Source of the DNA: Microbulbifer donghaiensis
GTDB taxonomy: Bacteria; Pseudomonadota; Gammaproteobacteria; Pseudomonadales; Cellvibrionaceae
Direction of reading: 5' to 3'
DNA: 64,000 bases
Assembly (NCBI RefSeq): GCF_900129095.1
Contig: NZ_FQVA01000001.1
Coordinates: 1,935,615 to 1,999,614 of the forward strand
The position numbers were made by a program, and so were the translations under genes. Positions within the stretch are counted from its first letter, which is position 1. Each line of letters begins with the position of its first letter. Below, piece after piece: positions 36,195 through 44,495 of this stretch. Below the pieces are notes generated by a model that saw only the letters and a list, made by a program, of their open reading frames with translations, was not told the DNA's origin and did not search any database.

Positions 36195-36418
36195 GATAAG
36201 ATCCCACACCAATGTATGCCATCCACTTCATTCATCTCCTTTACCGACAGCTGTAGCGGCCAGCCCAGCCTCGCCATGACGATCCAAGGCTAGTTAAACA
36301 AATTCATCGCCGCTGAACTCATAGCAAGGCTTAAGTAGTCGTTGCAATTCCCCGCTCGAGTCGCAAAATGCTAAGGGAGCGCCAATACGCTACTCACGTC
36401 CACTGACAGGAGCCACCG
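36195..36418. other. Intergenic sequence after the repeats
   Basis: No gene seen. AGGAGCC just before 36419 is the ribosome-binding site of the next gene. Confidence 0.5.
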
Positions 36419-36838
36419 ATGAATAAATTTATTCTTACCGCCCTAGCGGCAGCCCTGACCGCTTCCCCGGCCTTGGCCGACAAGCCCGCCGACAAAGGCA
36501 AGCCCTCCCAAGAACAAATGGAAGCACATCACGAGATGATGGAAGCCAAAGCCGGTGAAAATCAGGCCAAGGCAGAAGGATACCGCCAGATGGCCGCCGA
36601 GAAGCGCTCTGAAGCAGAAGCGAATCGCGAAGAAACTGAATTGACCGAAGACGAAGCCAAAGACAAAGCCATGAAGGCCGAGAAAGTACGCAAGAAGGAA
36701 GTGGAAAAGCGCAGCGGCTTCGAAAAACAGAAAGAGAAAAAGGCCGAGCAGGCCCAGAAGGAACTGGATAAAGGTTCAGAAAAGGGGCAGGCGGCCCGCG
36801 AGGAACACAGCAAGAAGTGGTGGCAGTTCTGGAAATAA
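36419..36838 (+). CDS. Exported charged coiled-coil protein
   Basis: A 139-residue protein from ATG 36419 with AGGAG upstream. The signal peptide ends ALA-D (residue 21). The mature chain is almost only Glu, Lys, Ala, Gln and Met, predicted as one long helix (MEAHHEMMEAKAGENQAKAE, then KAEKVRKKEVEKRS), and ends in the aromatic WWQFWK. No family recognised. It could be a periplasmic spacer or a membrane-binding protein, the Trp-rich end acting as an interface anchor; this is inference. Single gene, convergent with the amidohydrolase. Confidence 0.75.
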   Translation: MNKFILTALAAALTASPALADKPADKGKPSQEQMEAHHEMMEAKAGENQAKAEGYRQMAAEKRSEAEANREETELTEDEAKDKAMKAEKVRKKEVEKRSGFEKQKEKKAEQAQKELDKGSEKGQAAREEHSKKWWQFWK

Positions 36839-36967
36839 TCTGCGGATTCTGACACTACTCGCCGGGCAGAGAGCCAATCTGGTTCTCCACCCGGCCAAGT
36901 TTCCCACCTCAATGGTGAGGTTTGGAAGCCAATTGACCAAATCCAAAAGTTGGGCGATAGCAGCCCG

Positions 36968-38245
36968 CTACTGCACGAATACCTTACCGCCCTTCATCAC
37001 AAAGTCGACGTCCAGCAACTCTTCGATATTCGCAAGCGGTGAACCGTTGGTGGCGATAATATCTGCCTGCTTGCCGATTTCCACAGTGCCGATGGCATCG
37101 CTCATGCCGACCAGGTCCGCCGCATTCACCGTGGCTGACTGAATGATCGACATATTGTCCATGCCGGCTTCGTGCATCAGGACAGCTTCGCGGGCATTGT
37201 CGCCGTGCCGGGAAACACCGCTGTCGGTCCCGAAAGCGACCTTTACACCCGCCTTGACGGCATTGCCAAAGTTGCCCTTCATATCGCTGCCGACGCGGAT
37301 GGCCTTGGCTTTTTGCGCCTCCGTCAGTACTTCGGTGTTTTTCGCCATGTTGACCACCGTTTCACCGGCGAGCAGGGTCGGCACCAGGTAGGCCCCGGTG
37401 CGCCTGAACAGACGATAGGAGTCCGGCCCGGCATAGGATCCGTGTTCGATACTATCGACACCCGCTTCCAGCGCCGCAATGATGCCCGCCTCCTGATGTG
37501 CATGGCTGGCGACCTTGCGCCCCATGCGCTTGGCCGCGCTGACCACTTCCTTCAGCTCGTCCATTTCCATCTGCTGGCCGGTGCCTGTAGCACGGTCCGT
37601 CAGTACGCCGCCGGTGGAAGTGATCTTGATCAGGTCGGCGCCGTACTTAATCGCGTGGCGGGTAGCGCGGCGGCACTCGTAGGGGCCGTCACAGATGGTC
37701 TTGTTCTTGTCATCGTGGAACGCCATGTACTCAGGACTGACACCACTGATATCCGCGTGGCCACCGGTGATCCCGACACCTCCCGCAGCAACGATCCGCG
37801 GCCCATCGATCCAGCCGTTGTTGATCGCGTCGCGCATCGCGTACATTTCCTGAGGGCTGGAGCCCACATCGCGCACGGTAGTGAAGCCCGACTGCAGGGT
37901 GCGGAGTGCGTACATATAGGAGCGCATCTGCACCAGCGGCAGGGACATCTTCAATGCCTCGGTGTCGTTATCCGGCCCCAGTTCACCCTGCAGATGCACA
38001 TGCATATCCATCAGGCCGGGCATCACAAAACTGTCCTGCAGATCGATCACGTCGGCGGAACCTTCCCGCACAAAGCCCGCGCGGACATCGGTGATCACTC
38101 CGTCCTCGATAAAAATACTCTGCTGCTTCAGTGGTGCCTCACCTGGCACAGCCAGTAACTCTCCTGCATGGATAATCGTGGTTTTGGCGGAAACGCCCGT
38201 GGAAATGAGTGTGGCTGCCATCGCAGCAATGAAAGACTTCTTCAT
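36968..38245 (-). CDS. Secreted amidohydrolase
   Basis: A 425-residue enzyme from ATG 38245. Signal peptide ends VSA (residue 20). Metal-binding HVHLQG lies near residue 82, the later His residues in VASHAHQEAG and SIEHGSY, and the final Asp in FGTDSG. This is the imidazolonepropionase-like amidohydrolase group, in which exported members act as Xaa-Pro or other peptidases/amidases (for example carboxypeptidase-like Sgx proteins). It stands alone. The substrate may be peptide derived, in keeping with the S9 peptidase elsewhere in the window, but this is a guess. Confidence 0.88.
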   Translation of the reverse strand: MKKSFIAAMAATLISTGVSAKTTIIHAGELLAVPGEAPLKQQSIFIEDGVITDVRAGFVREGSADVIDLQDSFVMPGLMDMHVHLQGELGPDNDTEALKMSLPLVQMRSYMYALRTLQSGFTTVRDVGSSPQEMYAMRDAINNGWIDGPRIVAAGGVGITGGHADISGVSPEYMAFHDDKNKTICDGPYECRRATRHAIKYGADLIKITSTGGVLTDRATGTGQQMEMDELKEVVSAAKRMGRKVASHAHQEAGIIAALEAGVDSIEHGSYAGPDSYRLFRRTGAYLVPTLLAGETVVNMAKNTEVLTEAQKAKAIRVGSDMKGNFGNAVKAGVKVAFGTDSGVSRHGDNAREAVLMHEAGMDNMSIIQSATVNAADLVGMSDAIGTVEIGKQADIIATNGSPLANIEELLDVDFVMKGGKVFVQ

Positions 38246-38949
38246 AATCGGTTGGCTCTTGTTATTGTAAGAGGCTCGCTACTGAATAATCCGCATTGGA
38301 ACAAATCACTTAGCGCTCGCCCGCCAAATGAGCGAGTAGAATCCCCTCGATAATATCACTCAACCAATCTACTGCCGCTGGCACCCGCCGCATTGTCACC
38401 TTTTGGCAAAACGATAGATTTAAACACCACGGCGGCTACATTTACGGCTGTCACCTAACAGGTGGCGCAAACATGCATCATGCATTGCCTTATCCAGTCG
38501 GTTGTCGACCACTTTTATCGAGAATCAAGCGGAAGGGAAACACAAGTTCTCAAAGAAACCATATCAGTGGAAGAAGTATTCTTCCTGTATTTTCGTATCA
38601 GCACATCAAACAAGCTGTCTAACCATTCCCTCGTGACGAGACGCCACAGCAACAACCAACTTACCTGATTGTGCCATTGAGAAGCGGGCTCAGGATTTAG
38701 TTGCACGCGCTAGGGTAGCTGTAGTAAAAATTGTGACATCGATCACCTTTTGGGCGTGATTTGCATCTACCTGTTGGTGTCACCATACAGCAAAAAATGT
38801 GACTACAGAGCTTTTTCGGATCCACCTGAGCAGGTATCCAGGCTGTAGGCTGGCCGTGAGTGACTCTCACAACGGGCAACTGTCGGCAATCAGGCTCCAG
38901 ACTATCCAACGCGGTCACCAGACGGGCAGCGAGAATAATAACGATATTC
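38246..38949. other. 704-base stretch without a supported gene
   Basis: Several short frames exist on both strands, none with a signal, a family match or good start. Base composition is lower in GC than the core genes. The last part must hold the promoter of the PAS-LuxR regulator. Might be remains of lost genes at the edge of the accessory region. Confidence 0.4.
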
Positions 38950-39726
38950 ATGAAGCCAGATACCCAGTTATTAAAATCCGTCTGGGCCGAATCCCAGAAA
39001 CACATCAGTAGCAGAAACGTTGATCTGCAAAAAATCGAACTGGATAAGCTGGTTACGACAATTTTCAGCAACGGCCCCTTCTATTTCTATATCGTCGACT
39101 TCGCCGATATGGCACTAGAGTATGTCAGCCCATCGATTGAAGAGATTCACGGGCTTTCCCCGCAACAGGTAACCTTTCAGGACATTCTCGATCAGATTCA
39201 TCCCGACGACATGGAATTCGTTTCTAGGGCAGAAGCAGTAGCATTTGAGCTGATCTACGGCCAGATTGCCCCGGAAAAGCGCACGCGTTACAAGGTTTCC
39301 TATTGTTTTCGATTTAAAACAGCCGATGGCTCCTACCAACTCTTCAACCACCAGGCAATCATCCTCAACACTGATGAGCAAGGCCGACTTTCCAAGGCAC
39401 TTAACATTCACACCAATATCAGCCACCTGACGACAGAAAATAATTACCGAATTTCCGCTATTGGCATGCTGGGTGAACCTTCCTTCCTCAATATCAGTGC
39501 ACAGATGAGAAAAACATGCCTTCAGCATATGAGCGCGCTATTCAGCGAGCGGGAAATGGAGGTTATCAGACTGATGTCCAATGGAATGACCAGTGCGGAA
39601 ATTGCGGTGAAACTGTGTATTTCACCGAACACCGTAAAGAATCATCGAAAAAATATCCTACAAAAATCGGAGTGTAAGAACACCGGGCAGCTCATCACAA
39701 AATGTATTACCGAGGGCCTGCTGTAA
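38950..39726 (+). CDS. PAS-LuxR transcriptional regulator (orphan)
   Basis: A 258-residue cytosolic protein, ATG 38950 chosen because the upstream extension lacks conserved character. Residues about 25-150 form a PAS domain (FYIVDFADMALEYVSPSIEE, then the IHPDDMEFV motif), and residues about 190-255 a LuxR helix-turn-helix (FSEREMEVIRLMSNGMTSAE). This PAS-LuxR design is common in marine Bacteroidetes and gammaproteobacteria. No kinase or autoinducer synthase lies nearby. It lies next to the exopolysaccharide locus and could control it; that is inference. Confidence 0.85.
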   Translation: MKPDTQLLKSVWAESQKHISSRNVDLQKIELDKLVTTIFSNGPFYFYIVDFADMALEYVSPSIEEIHGLSPQQVTFQDILDQIHPDDMEFVSRAEAVAFELIYGQIAPEKRTRYKVSYCFRFKTADGSYQLFNHQAIILNTDEQGRLSKALNIHTNISHLTTENNYRISAIGMLGEPSFLNISAQMRKTCLQHMSALFSEREMEVIRLMSNGMTSAEIAVKLCISPNTVKNHRKNILQKSECKNTGQLITKCITEGLL

Positions 39727-39946
39727 TAAGAATGACTTTCCCGCAATATTATTTTCAGAAATTTAGCCCTTTGGGGCTATTGCGATAGGAAGCAGATATT
39801 GGCATTTTTAACTCGAGCCTTCGAATCCCCGAAACTATTCGAAGCTCAGCGGAACAGGGAAGTACCGCTCACTAACCAGCTTGAGAGATTAGGCTTTTGG
39901 CGACGGATACGCCGAATTGAAGTGAGCGGGCGAAACAATCTTCAAA

Positions 39947-40510
39947 TCAATTAAGCGTGGCGCGCATAGGTTCTGCAACAGACTGCGCGGTATCCTCTCC
40001 GAAGAGACAGCACACTAGCGCCAGCGCAAAATTCATCGCGGTACCCGGTGCCTGACTGGTGATTAAGTTGCGATCCCTCACCACTAATTCGTCACTCAAT
40101 TCCCTGACCGCAGCGCCTAACTCGTCGACAAATGCGCTGTGACAGGTTGCACGATAGTCTGAAATCAAACCCTGCCTGCCGAGCACCACAGCAGGTGAAG
40201 CACAAATCGCGCCCAGCCAGAATCCCGACGACAGCTGATTGGCGAGTAAATCCTTTAATACTGCACAAGTATGCAGATGCTCTGCACCAGGCATGCCTCC
40301 AGGTAGAGCAATCAGATCCCAGTGGATACCGACGCAGCTGTCAATATGACAATCGGCCTCGATAATCACGCCACGAGAAGCCGTAATACGCAACGTTTTC
40401 ATCACGGACGCCAGAGCCACTTCCGCATCCGCGCGACGTAGAACATCTACAATAGTAACGACTTCTATTTCTTCAGACCCATCGGCAACGGGAACTAGTA
40501 CTCTGGTCAT
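39947..40510 (-). CDS. DJ-1/PfpI family protein, YajL-like
   Basis: A 187-residue protein from ATG 40510 (TRVLVPVADGSEEIEVV); the frame upstream is open but unlike the family. The nucleophile Cys is in GAICASPAVVLG and the conserved Glu in DGSEEIE. Length and motifs match the YajL/ThiJ group, stress proteins with glyoxalase or chaperone activity. Stands alone. Confidence 0.88.
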   Translation of the reverse strand: MTRVLVPVADGSEEIEVVTIVDVLRRADAEVALASVMKTLRITASRGVIIEADCHIDSCVGIHWDLIALPGGMPGAEHLHTCAVLKDLLANQLSSGFWLGAICASPAVVLGRQGLISDYRATCHSAFVDELGAAVRELSDELVVRDRNLITSQAPGTAMNFALALVCCLFGEDTAQSVAEPMRATLN

Positions 40511-40667
40511 AGGACATTTCCACAGGAATGCTATAGAAGCACAATAACGACGAGGAACGACATCCACGAAAGAACCAATATCTTTTGCACACAGCGGGCT
40601 CTAGTACACAGCGCGGAGAGAGAGGCACGGCGAGCCGATTAGATTCTGCGAATCAAGGTGACCCCCA

Positions 40668-41777
40668 ATGGAAAATAGACTACATCACTTAGACCTATTA
40701 CGAGGATCAATGATGTTTCTGGGTGTGCTGGTGCACTCTAGCTACGCCGACTATGGCACAGAGTCACTTGACATAATTCGATTCATCTCTGATTCGTTTC
40801 GCATGGCATGCTTTTTCGTTATCTCTGGATATTTTTCAGCAATGATCTATGAAAAGCAAGGTACCGTTAATTTCTACGCAAATAGAATGCCGCTGCTGCT
40901 GATACCTGCGCTATTTTGCACAACGCTACTTGTTCCGATAACGAATCACTGGATGCACCTCTATTTTTCAAATTACGATTCATCCGCGCTTTTTATCAGC
41001 GGATGGATGGGCCATACATGGTTTCTATATGTCCTCCTTCTATATACGTTAGTAACACCTATAATCGTTATCGGTTTGAGAATGGTATCGGATACACAGG
41101 GGCAAGGCCCAAGCGGAAATATTTTATTAGCCACTCTCTTTATATTAATAGTTTTTGGTTCTATCGCTTCACTAAAAATACTTCATAAATTTGGGCACCT
41201 ACTGCCACTTTATGAGACCTTTGACCTACTGCTTAGCGCAACATTTATTTACCTACCGTATTTCGTGCTCGGAATATACATGCGCCTCAATTATCATCTC
41301 TTCAATTTCGCGCATAAATACCGGAACTTTTGGCTGCCGCTTGCTATCGGTCTCATCATCTATCGATACTCACTGGCAGACCTTCAATTAACCAACACAG
41401 TTCAGCATATATTTGCAATGTCAGTCGACTACGTTACTGCCATAGCGATCTCATTTGCGCTATTCTCCCTGACGAGTCACTACTTGAAAAAACCCAACAG
41501 TACAATCAGGTTATTATCCGACTCCTCGTACACCGTTTACATATTACACTTTATTGTTATTGCGGCAGTTCTTCTCTTTACCCAAAAAATCCATTTGCCA
41601 ATAAGTATCCGATTTTCTGCTGCGGCTGTAATCGCCACTTTCGCAGGAGTCCTTATCCACATCCTCCTCGTGCGCCGCTATTGGATCATCAAACTTATTC
41701 TCAATGGACGCAAGCCATTACAATGGCCGTTTGTGAACACACCTGAATCGAAGAGTGATTTGAGAAGCCCGCACTAG
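40668..41777 (+). CDS. Membrane acyltransferase, acyltransferase-3 family
   Basis: A 369-residue integral membrane protein from ATG 40668, with ten or so hydrophobic segments. The opening ENRLHHLDLLRGSMMFLGV with a His in LVHSSYAD and FFVISGYFSAM is the acyltransferase-3 signature (as in OafA, OpgC). These enzymes transfer acetyl or succinyl groups to sugars outside the membrane. GC is clearly lower than in the core genes. At the edge of the exopolysaccharide locus but divergent; it could decorate the polymer. Confidence 0.85.
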   Translation: MENRLHHLDLLRGSMMFLGVLVHSSYADYGTESLDIIRFISDSFRMACFFVISGYFSAMIYEKQGTVNFYANRMPLLLIPALFCTTLLVPITNHWMHLYFSNYDSSALFISGWMGHTWFLYVLLLYTLVTPIIVIGLRMVSDTQGQGPSGNILLATLFILIVFGSIASLKILHKFGHLLPLYETFDLLLSATFIYLPYFVLGIYMRLNYHLFNFAHKYRNFWLPLAIGLIIYRYSLADLQLTNTVQHIFAMSVDYVTAIAISFALFSLTSHYLKKPNSTIRLLSDSSYTVYILHFIVIAAVLLFTQKIHLPISIRFSAAAVIATFAGVLIHILLVRRYWIIKLILNGRKPLQWPFVNTPESKSDLRSPH

Positions 41778-42100
41778 GCGACGAACTACTTGCAAATAAT
41801 GTAATTGTTATTGCAGCACCTCAACCGGAGCCGAGACTACCATCTTTTATGGAATGCCAACATTTTGAAGGGATAACCACCCAGGTTAATCAATATTATT
41901 TCGTGCCCTCATGTAGAACTGGCAACATCTTCTCAAAATGCAATTTGATTATTCCACGTTAAATAAGTTACGGAGTTTTACCGGCCCTTAAAAAAATATC
42001 GTATTGTTAGCCTTTCTCTGATTTGGATGTAAAGGACAGCGGACCACTGTTACCCTGGGAAAGCGTGACGCCAATATCCATGCATTTTCTATTTATTAAA
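41778..42100. other. 323-base AT-rich gap between convergent genes
   Basis: No gene or clear hairpin seen. Confidence 0.4.
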
Positions 42101-43609
42101 CTACCGGTTACATGTACGTTTTAGAATCGCGTTGTATTTTGGTGAGCCTGCATCAGACCTGTCATCGACATCTACAATACCCCAGGATCCCCACTTTCCA
42201 TAGTTACTGGTCAGTGAAAACCAGTTGATTAGACCTCCACCCTCTTCTATCCATAGGTCTATCATTTTATGGTAAAGAACGGCTATCCGAGGATCCCTAT
42301 TCATCCCAACTAATTTCTCTGTGAGCTCTTCATTGTCGGGTAAATAACCACCCAATTTCCGACTGGACCCGTGACCGACTATATGCTGTCCAGCCTCATA
42401 GGCGTCAAGCTCCATTCCATACTTGTCTGCCAGACTCTTCTGCCGTCTCAGATTCTGTTTAAGTATTGGCAGCTCGACACTATCCAAATATTCAAACAAT
42501 CTATTATTGTCCATCTTGAGCGTCTTCGCCGCCATTTCCGGGGATCCAAGAGAATTTCCGAGATAGTAGTTCACTGCCAACACATCAAATAAATCCTCGG
42601 GATTTTCAAAAGCTTCAAGCATTTGCTCCGTTCGCGAACTATTGTGTAACTGCGTACCGAGCACTCTAGTGATTCGCCGTGCATCACCCGAAAACACAGA
42701 GCGCCATATCGAATGAACATGGCGCGCCCTGCTCGCGTAGTACTGCGCCGGGCTAACGCCTGCCTTCTTCGCCTGATCTTCCGCCCACTTGGCCTGATCG
42801 AAAGAACCGTTCCAGACTTCGTTAGAATATTCAACATATACGGTCAAATCCCGATCCAGGTTGGCGAGTGTATACTCGGCCATCCTACGAACATAGTTAT
42901 CGTCAGCGAGATGCGGGATGTTTAGCCACGGAATTGCCTTAACTTCGTTTGCCAGCGCTACTATATCTTCAATAGGAATAGGACCTTGACCATATTGCAT
43001 TGGATGGCGCCTATCCTGCCAGCGAGACTGCGTACTATCATTCGTACTTAGGAAATCCATAAATCTTATGACAGAAAATGGGCGCACGAGCTCCTTGAAC
43101 TGATCGTTATAGACGCTGTCGGATGGACTAGATAATTCAGAGGTGGGTATCAGACGAATATTTCTAATGGGATCTTTTTCGTTTATCGAATCAATCATCA
43201 AGGCGACGGTGTCTGCCTGCGGACCGAATTCAACATCAATTTTATGCTCATCTCTGGAGACGATTTTTGGACGATCAAACTTAAACTCAATATCGCCCTC
43301 CCCGTCGAACAGTAAAGTGTAATTCTTCTCCCCGAATGAATGGCTGTCGAACCGCACGGTTACAATGGAGTAAACCGGCTCATCACTATCGTCGAGCCTT
43401 TTTACATATAGATCTGGCGTAAGGTGTAAGGGCACCTCTCTATTACTGCTATCCCAAGGCCGACGCCATTCGTCACTGATCCTAATTAGATTGACAAAGG
43501 GGTTAATGTTTGACCAATACGTCACACGTTCAATATTGATCCCGGAATTGATACACTGCTGTGAATCCGCAGCCGCCAAGCCGAGCAGGTAAATCGCCAG
43601 CAAGTTCAT
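42101..43609 (-). CDS. Secreted glycoside-hydrolase-like protein of the exopolysaccharide locus
   Basis: A 502-residue protein from ATG 43609 with a signal peptide (NLLAIYLLGLAAADS). The first 190 residues look like a beta-rich carbohydrate-binding region (LLFDGEGDIEFKFDRPK). Residues about 200-500 look like a TIM barrel with MPWLN-type strands (IPWLNIPHL) and the motif VYVEYSNEVWN, in which the Glu of SNEVWN is a likely catalytic acid; a second Glu may be in DAYEAGQHIVG. I cannot name the GH family. In capsule and exopolysaccharide clusters such enzymes trim the polymer during export. Last gene of the locus on this strand. Confidence 0.72.
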   Translation of the reverse strand: MNLLAIYLLGLAAADSQQCINSGINIERVTYWSNINPFVNLIRISDEWRRPWDSSNREVPLHLTPDLYVKRLDDSDEPVYSIVTVRFDSHSFGEKNYTLLFDGEGDIEFKFDRPKIVSRDEHKIDVEFGPQADTVALMIDSINEKDPIRNIRLIPTSELSSPSDSVYNDQFKELVRPFSVIRFMDFLSTNDSTQSRWQDRRHPMQYGQGPIPIEDIVALANEVKAIPWLNIPHLADDNYVRRMAEYTLANLDRDLTVYVEYSNEVWNGSFDQAKWAEDQAKKAGVSPAQYYASRARHVHSIWRSVFSGDARRITRVLGTQLHNSSRTEQMLEAFENPEDLFDVLAVNYYLGNSLGSPEMAAKTLKMDNNRLFEYLDSVELPILKQNLRRQKSLADKYGMELDAYEAGQHIVGHGSSRKLGGYLPDNEELTEKLVGMNRDPRIAVLYHKMIDLWIEEGGGLINWFSLTSNYGKWGSWGIVDVDDRSDAGSPKYNAILKRTCNR

Positions 43610-43739
43610 TTTAATACCCCATCAAGTACTATCCGGTAAGCCCAGGGCTTGTGTTGCGTTTTCTCAAACCCCAAACAGAAACGAAAAATTGGATTTCCAT
43701 CCAGAGAACAATCCCCACCAACGTCCAGCGATCCTGTAC

Positions 43740-44495
43740 TCAGGTCAAGTACTCGCCCGAAGAAGCATCGGAAATAAAATGACAGGATGCGATGATTTGT
43801 GGATTACCCCACACCAGCTCCCAGGAATTTGACTCACCGACCAGTTGCTCTGCCGCCCGGCGCCCCGCATTTAAATTGGGGGGGCGACGCGTGATATGAT
43901 GTGAGTCCGTAGCCAACACGGTAATAAATCCCCGTCTCACCATTTTTTCACTACACAATTTTGCAGCCTCTCCAAAATGGCCGGTCAACGATGTAGCCGT
44001 CACCTGGAAAAGACATTCATTCCGCACTAACGGTTCGATTTTACGAAAATCTCTCATTATGTCTTTATTACGCTCTGGATGCGCTATCATCGCTCGGATA
44101 TTTCTGTCGGCGAGCCATTTCAGAAAATTTTCAATGCCAGGTGGTATATGGCTGTGTGGTAGTTCTAACAGAAGAACCTTGCTGCCATCCCATTCACCAA
44201 GAAATGGAACTTGATCTTGTATCAGCAATAGAGGAAGCTCGGCGCAGAGACGCACCTCGGCCGCAAAACCTAGATGTAGCGGTATACTCTCCCGCTCCAG
44301 TACTTGGCAGAATTCCTTGTGAACATTCGCGATGGAAGCGGCGCTATTCTGATAGCGCCCGGCATGAATATGCGGTGTCGCCACCGCGTGCGTAATGCCG
44401 TCATCTACTGCGGCGCGAGCGAGCGCAATACCCTGCTCGATATTTTCCGCGCCGTCGTCAATCCCGTGGAGGAGGTGGCAATGAAGATCGATCAT
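43740..44495 (-). CDS. PHP-type tyrosine phosphatase of the CpsB/YwqE family
   Basis: A 251-residue cytosolic protein from ATG 44495, overlapping the kinase stop (ATGA). It has the PHP metal motifs DLHCHLLHGIDDG at the start, ATPHIHAG, AHPERNKD and ATDSHH. In CpsB/YwqE this domain removes phosphate from the Tyr cluster of the partner BY-kinase, tuning polymer length and amount. The pair kinase-phosphatase overlap is strong context support. Confidence 0.92.
   Translation of the reverse strand: MIDLHCHLLHGIDDGAENIEQGIALARAAVDDGITHAVATPHIHAGRYQNSAASIANVHKEFCQVLERESIPLHLGFAAEVRLCAELPLLLIQDQVPFLGEWDGSKVLLLELPHSHIPPGIENFLKWLADRNIRAMIAHPERNKDIMRDFRKIEPLVRNECLFQVTATSLTGHFGEAAKLCSEKMVRRGFITVLATDSHHITRRPPNLNAGRRAAEQLVGESNSWELVWGNPQIIASCHFISDASSGEYLT

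Noticed and set aside
35775..36212. A 145-codon minus-strand frame with a repeated peptide across the tRNA-linked repeats
   Set aside because: The repeated peptide only reflects the 162-base DNA period, which is a multiple of three; no start signals.
35638..36418. Integration site of a genomic island at tRNA-Phe
   Set aside because: No integrase gene follows and the repeated tRNA ends are close tandem copies, not one distant att copy; the later genes include no phage or conjugation functions.
38462..39011. Several 60-125-codon frames on both strands in the gap before the PAS-LuxR gene
   Set aside because: Mutually overlapping, without start signals, signal peptides or recognisable families.
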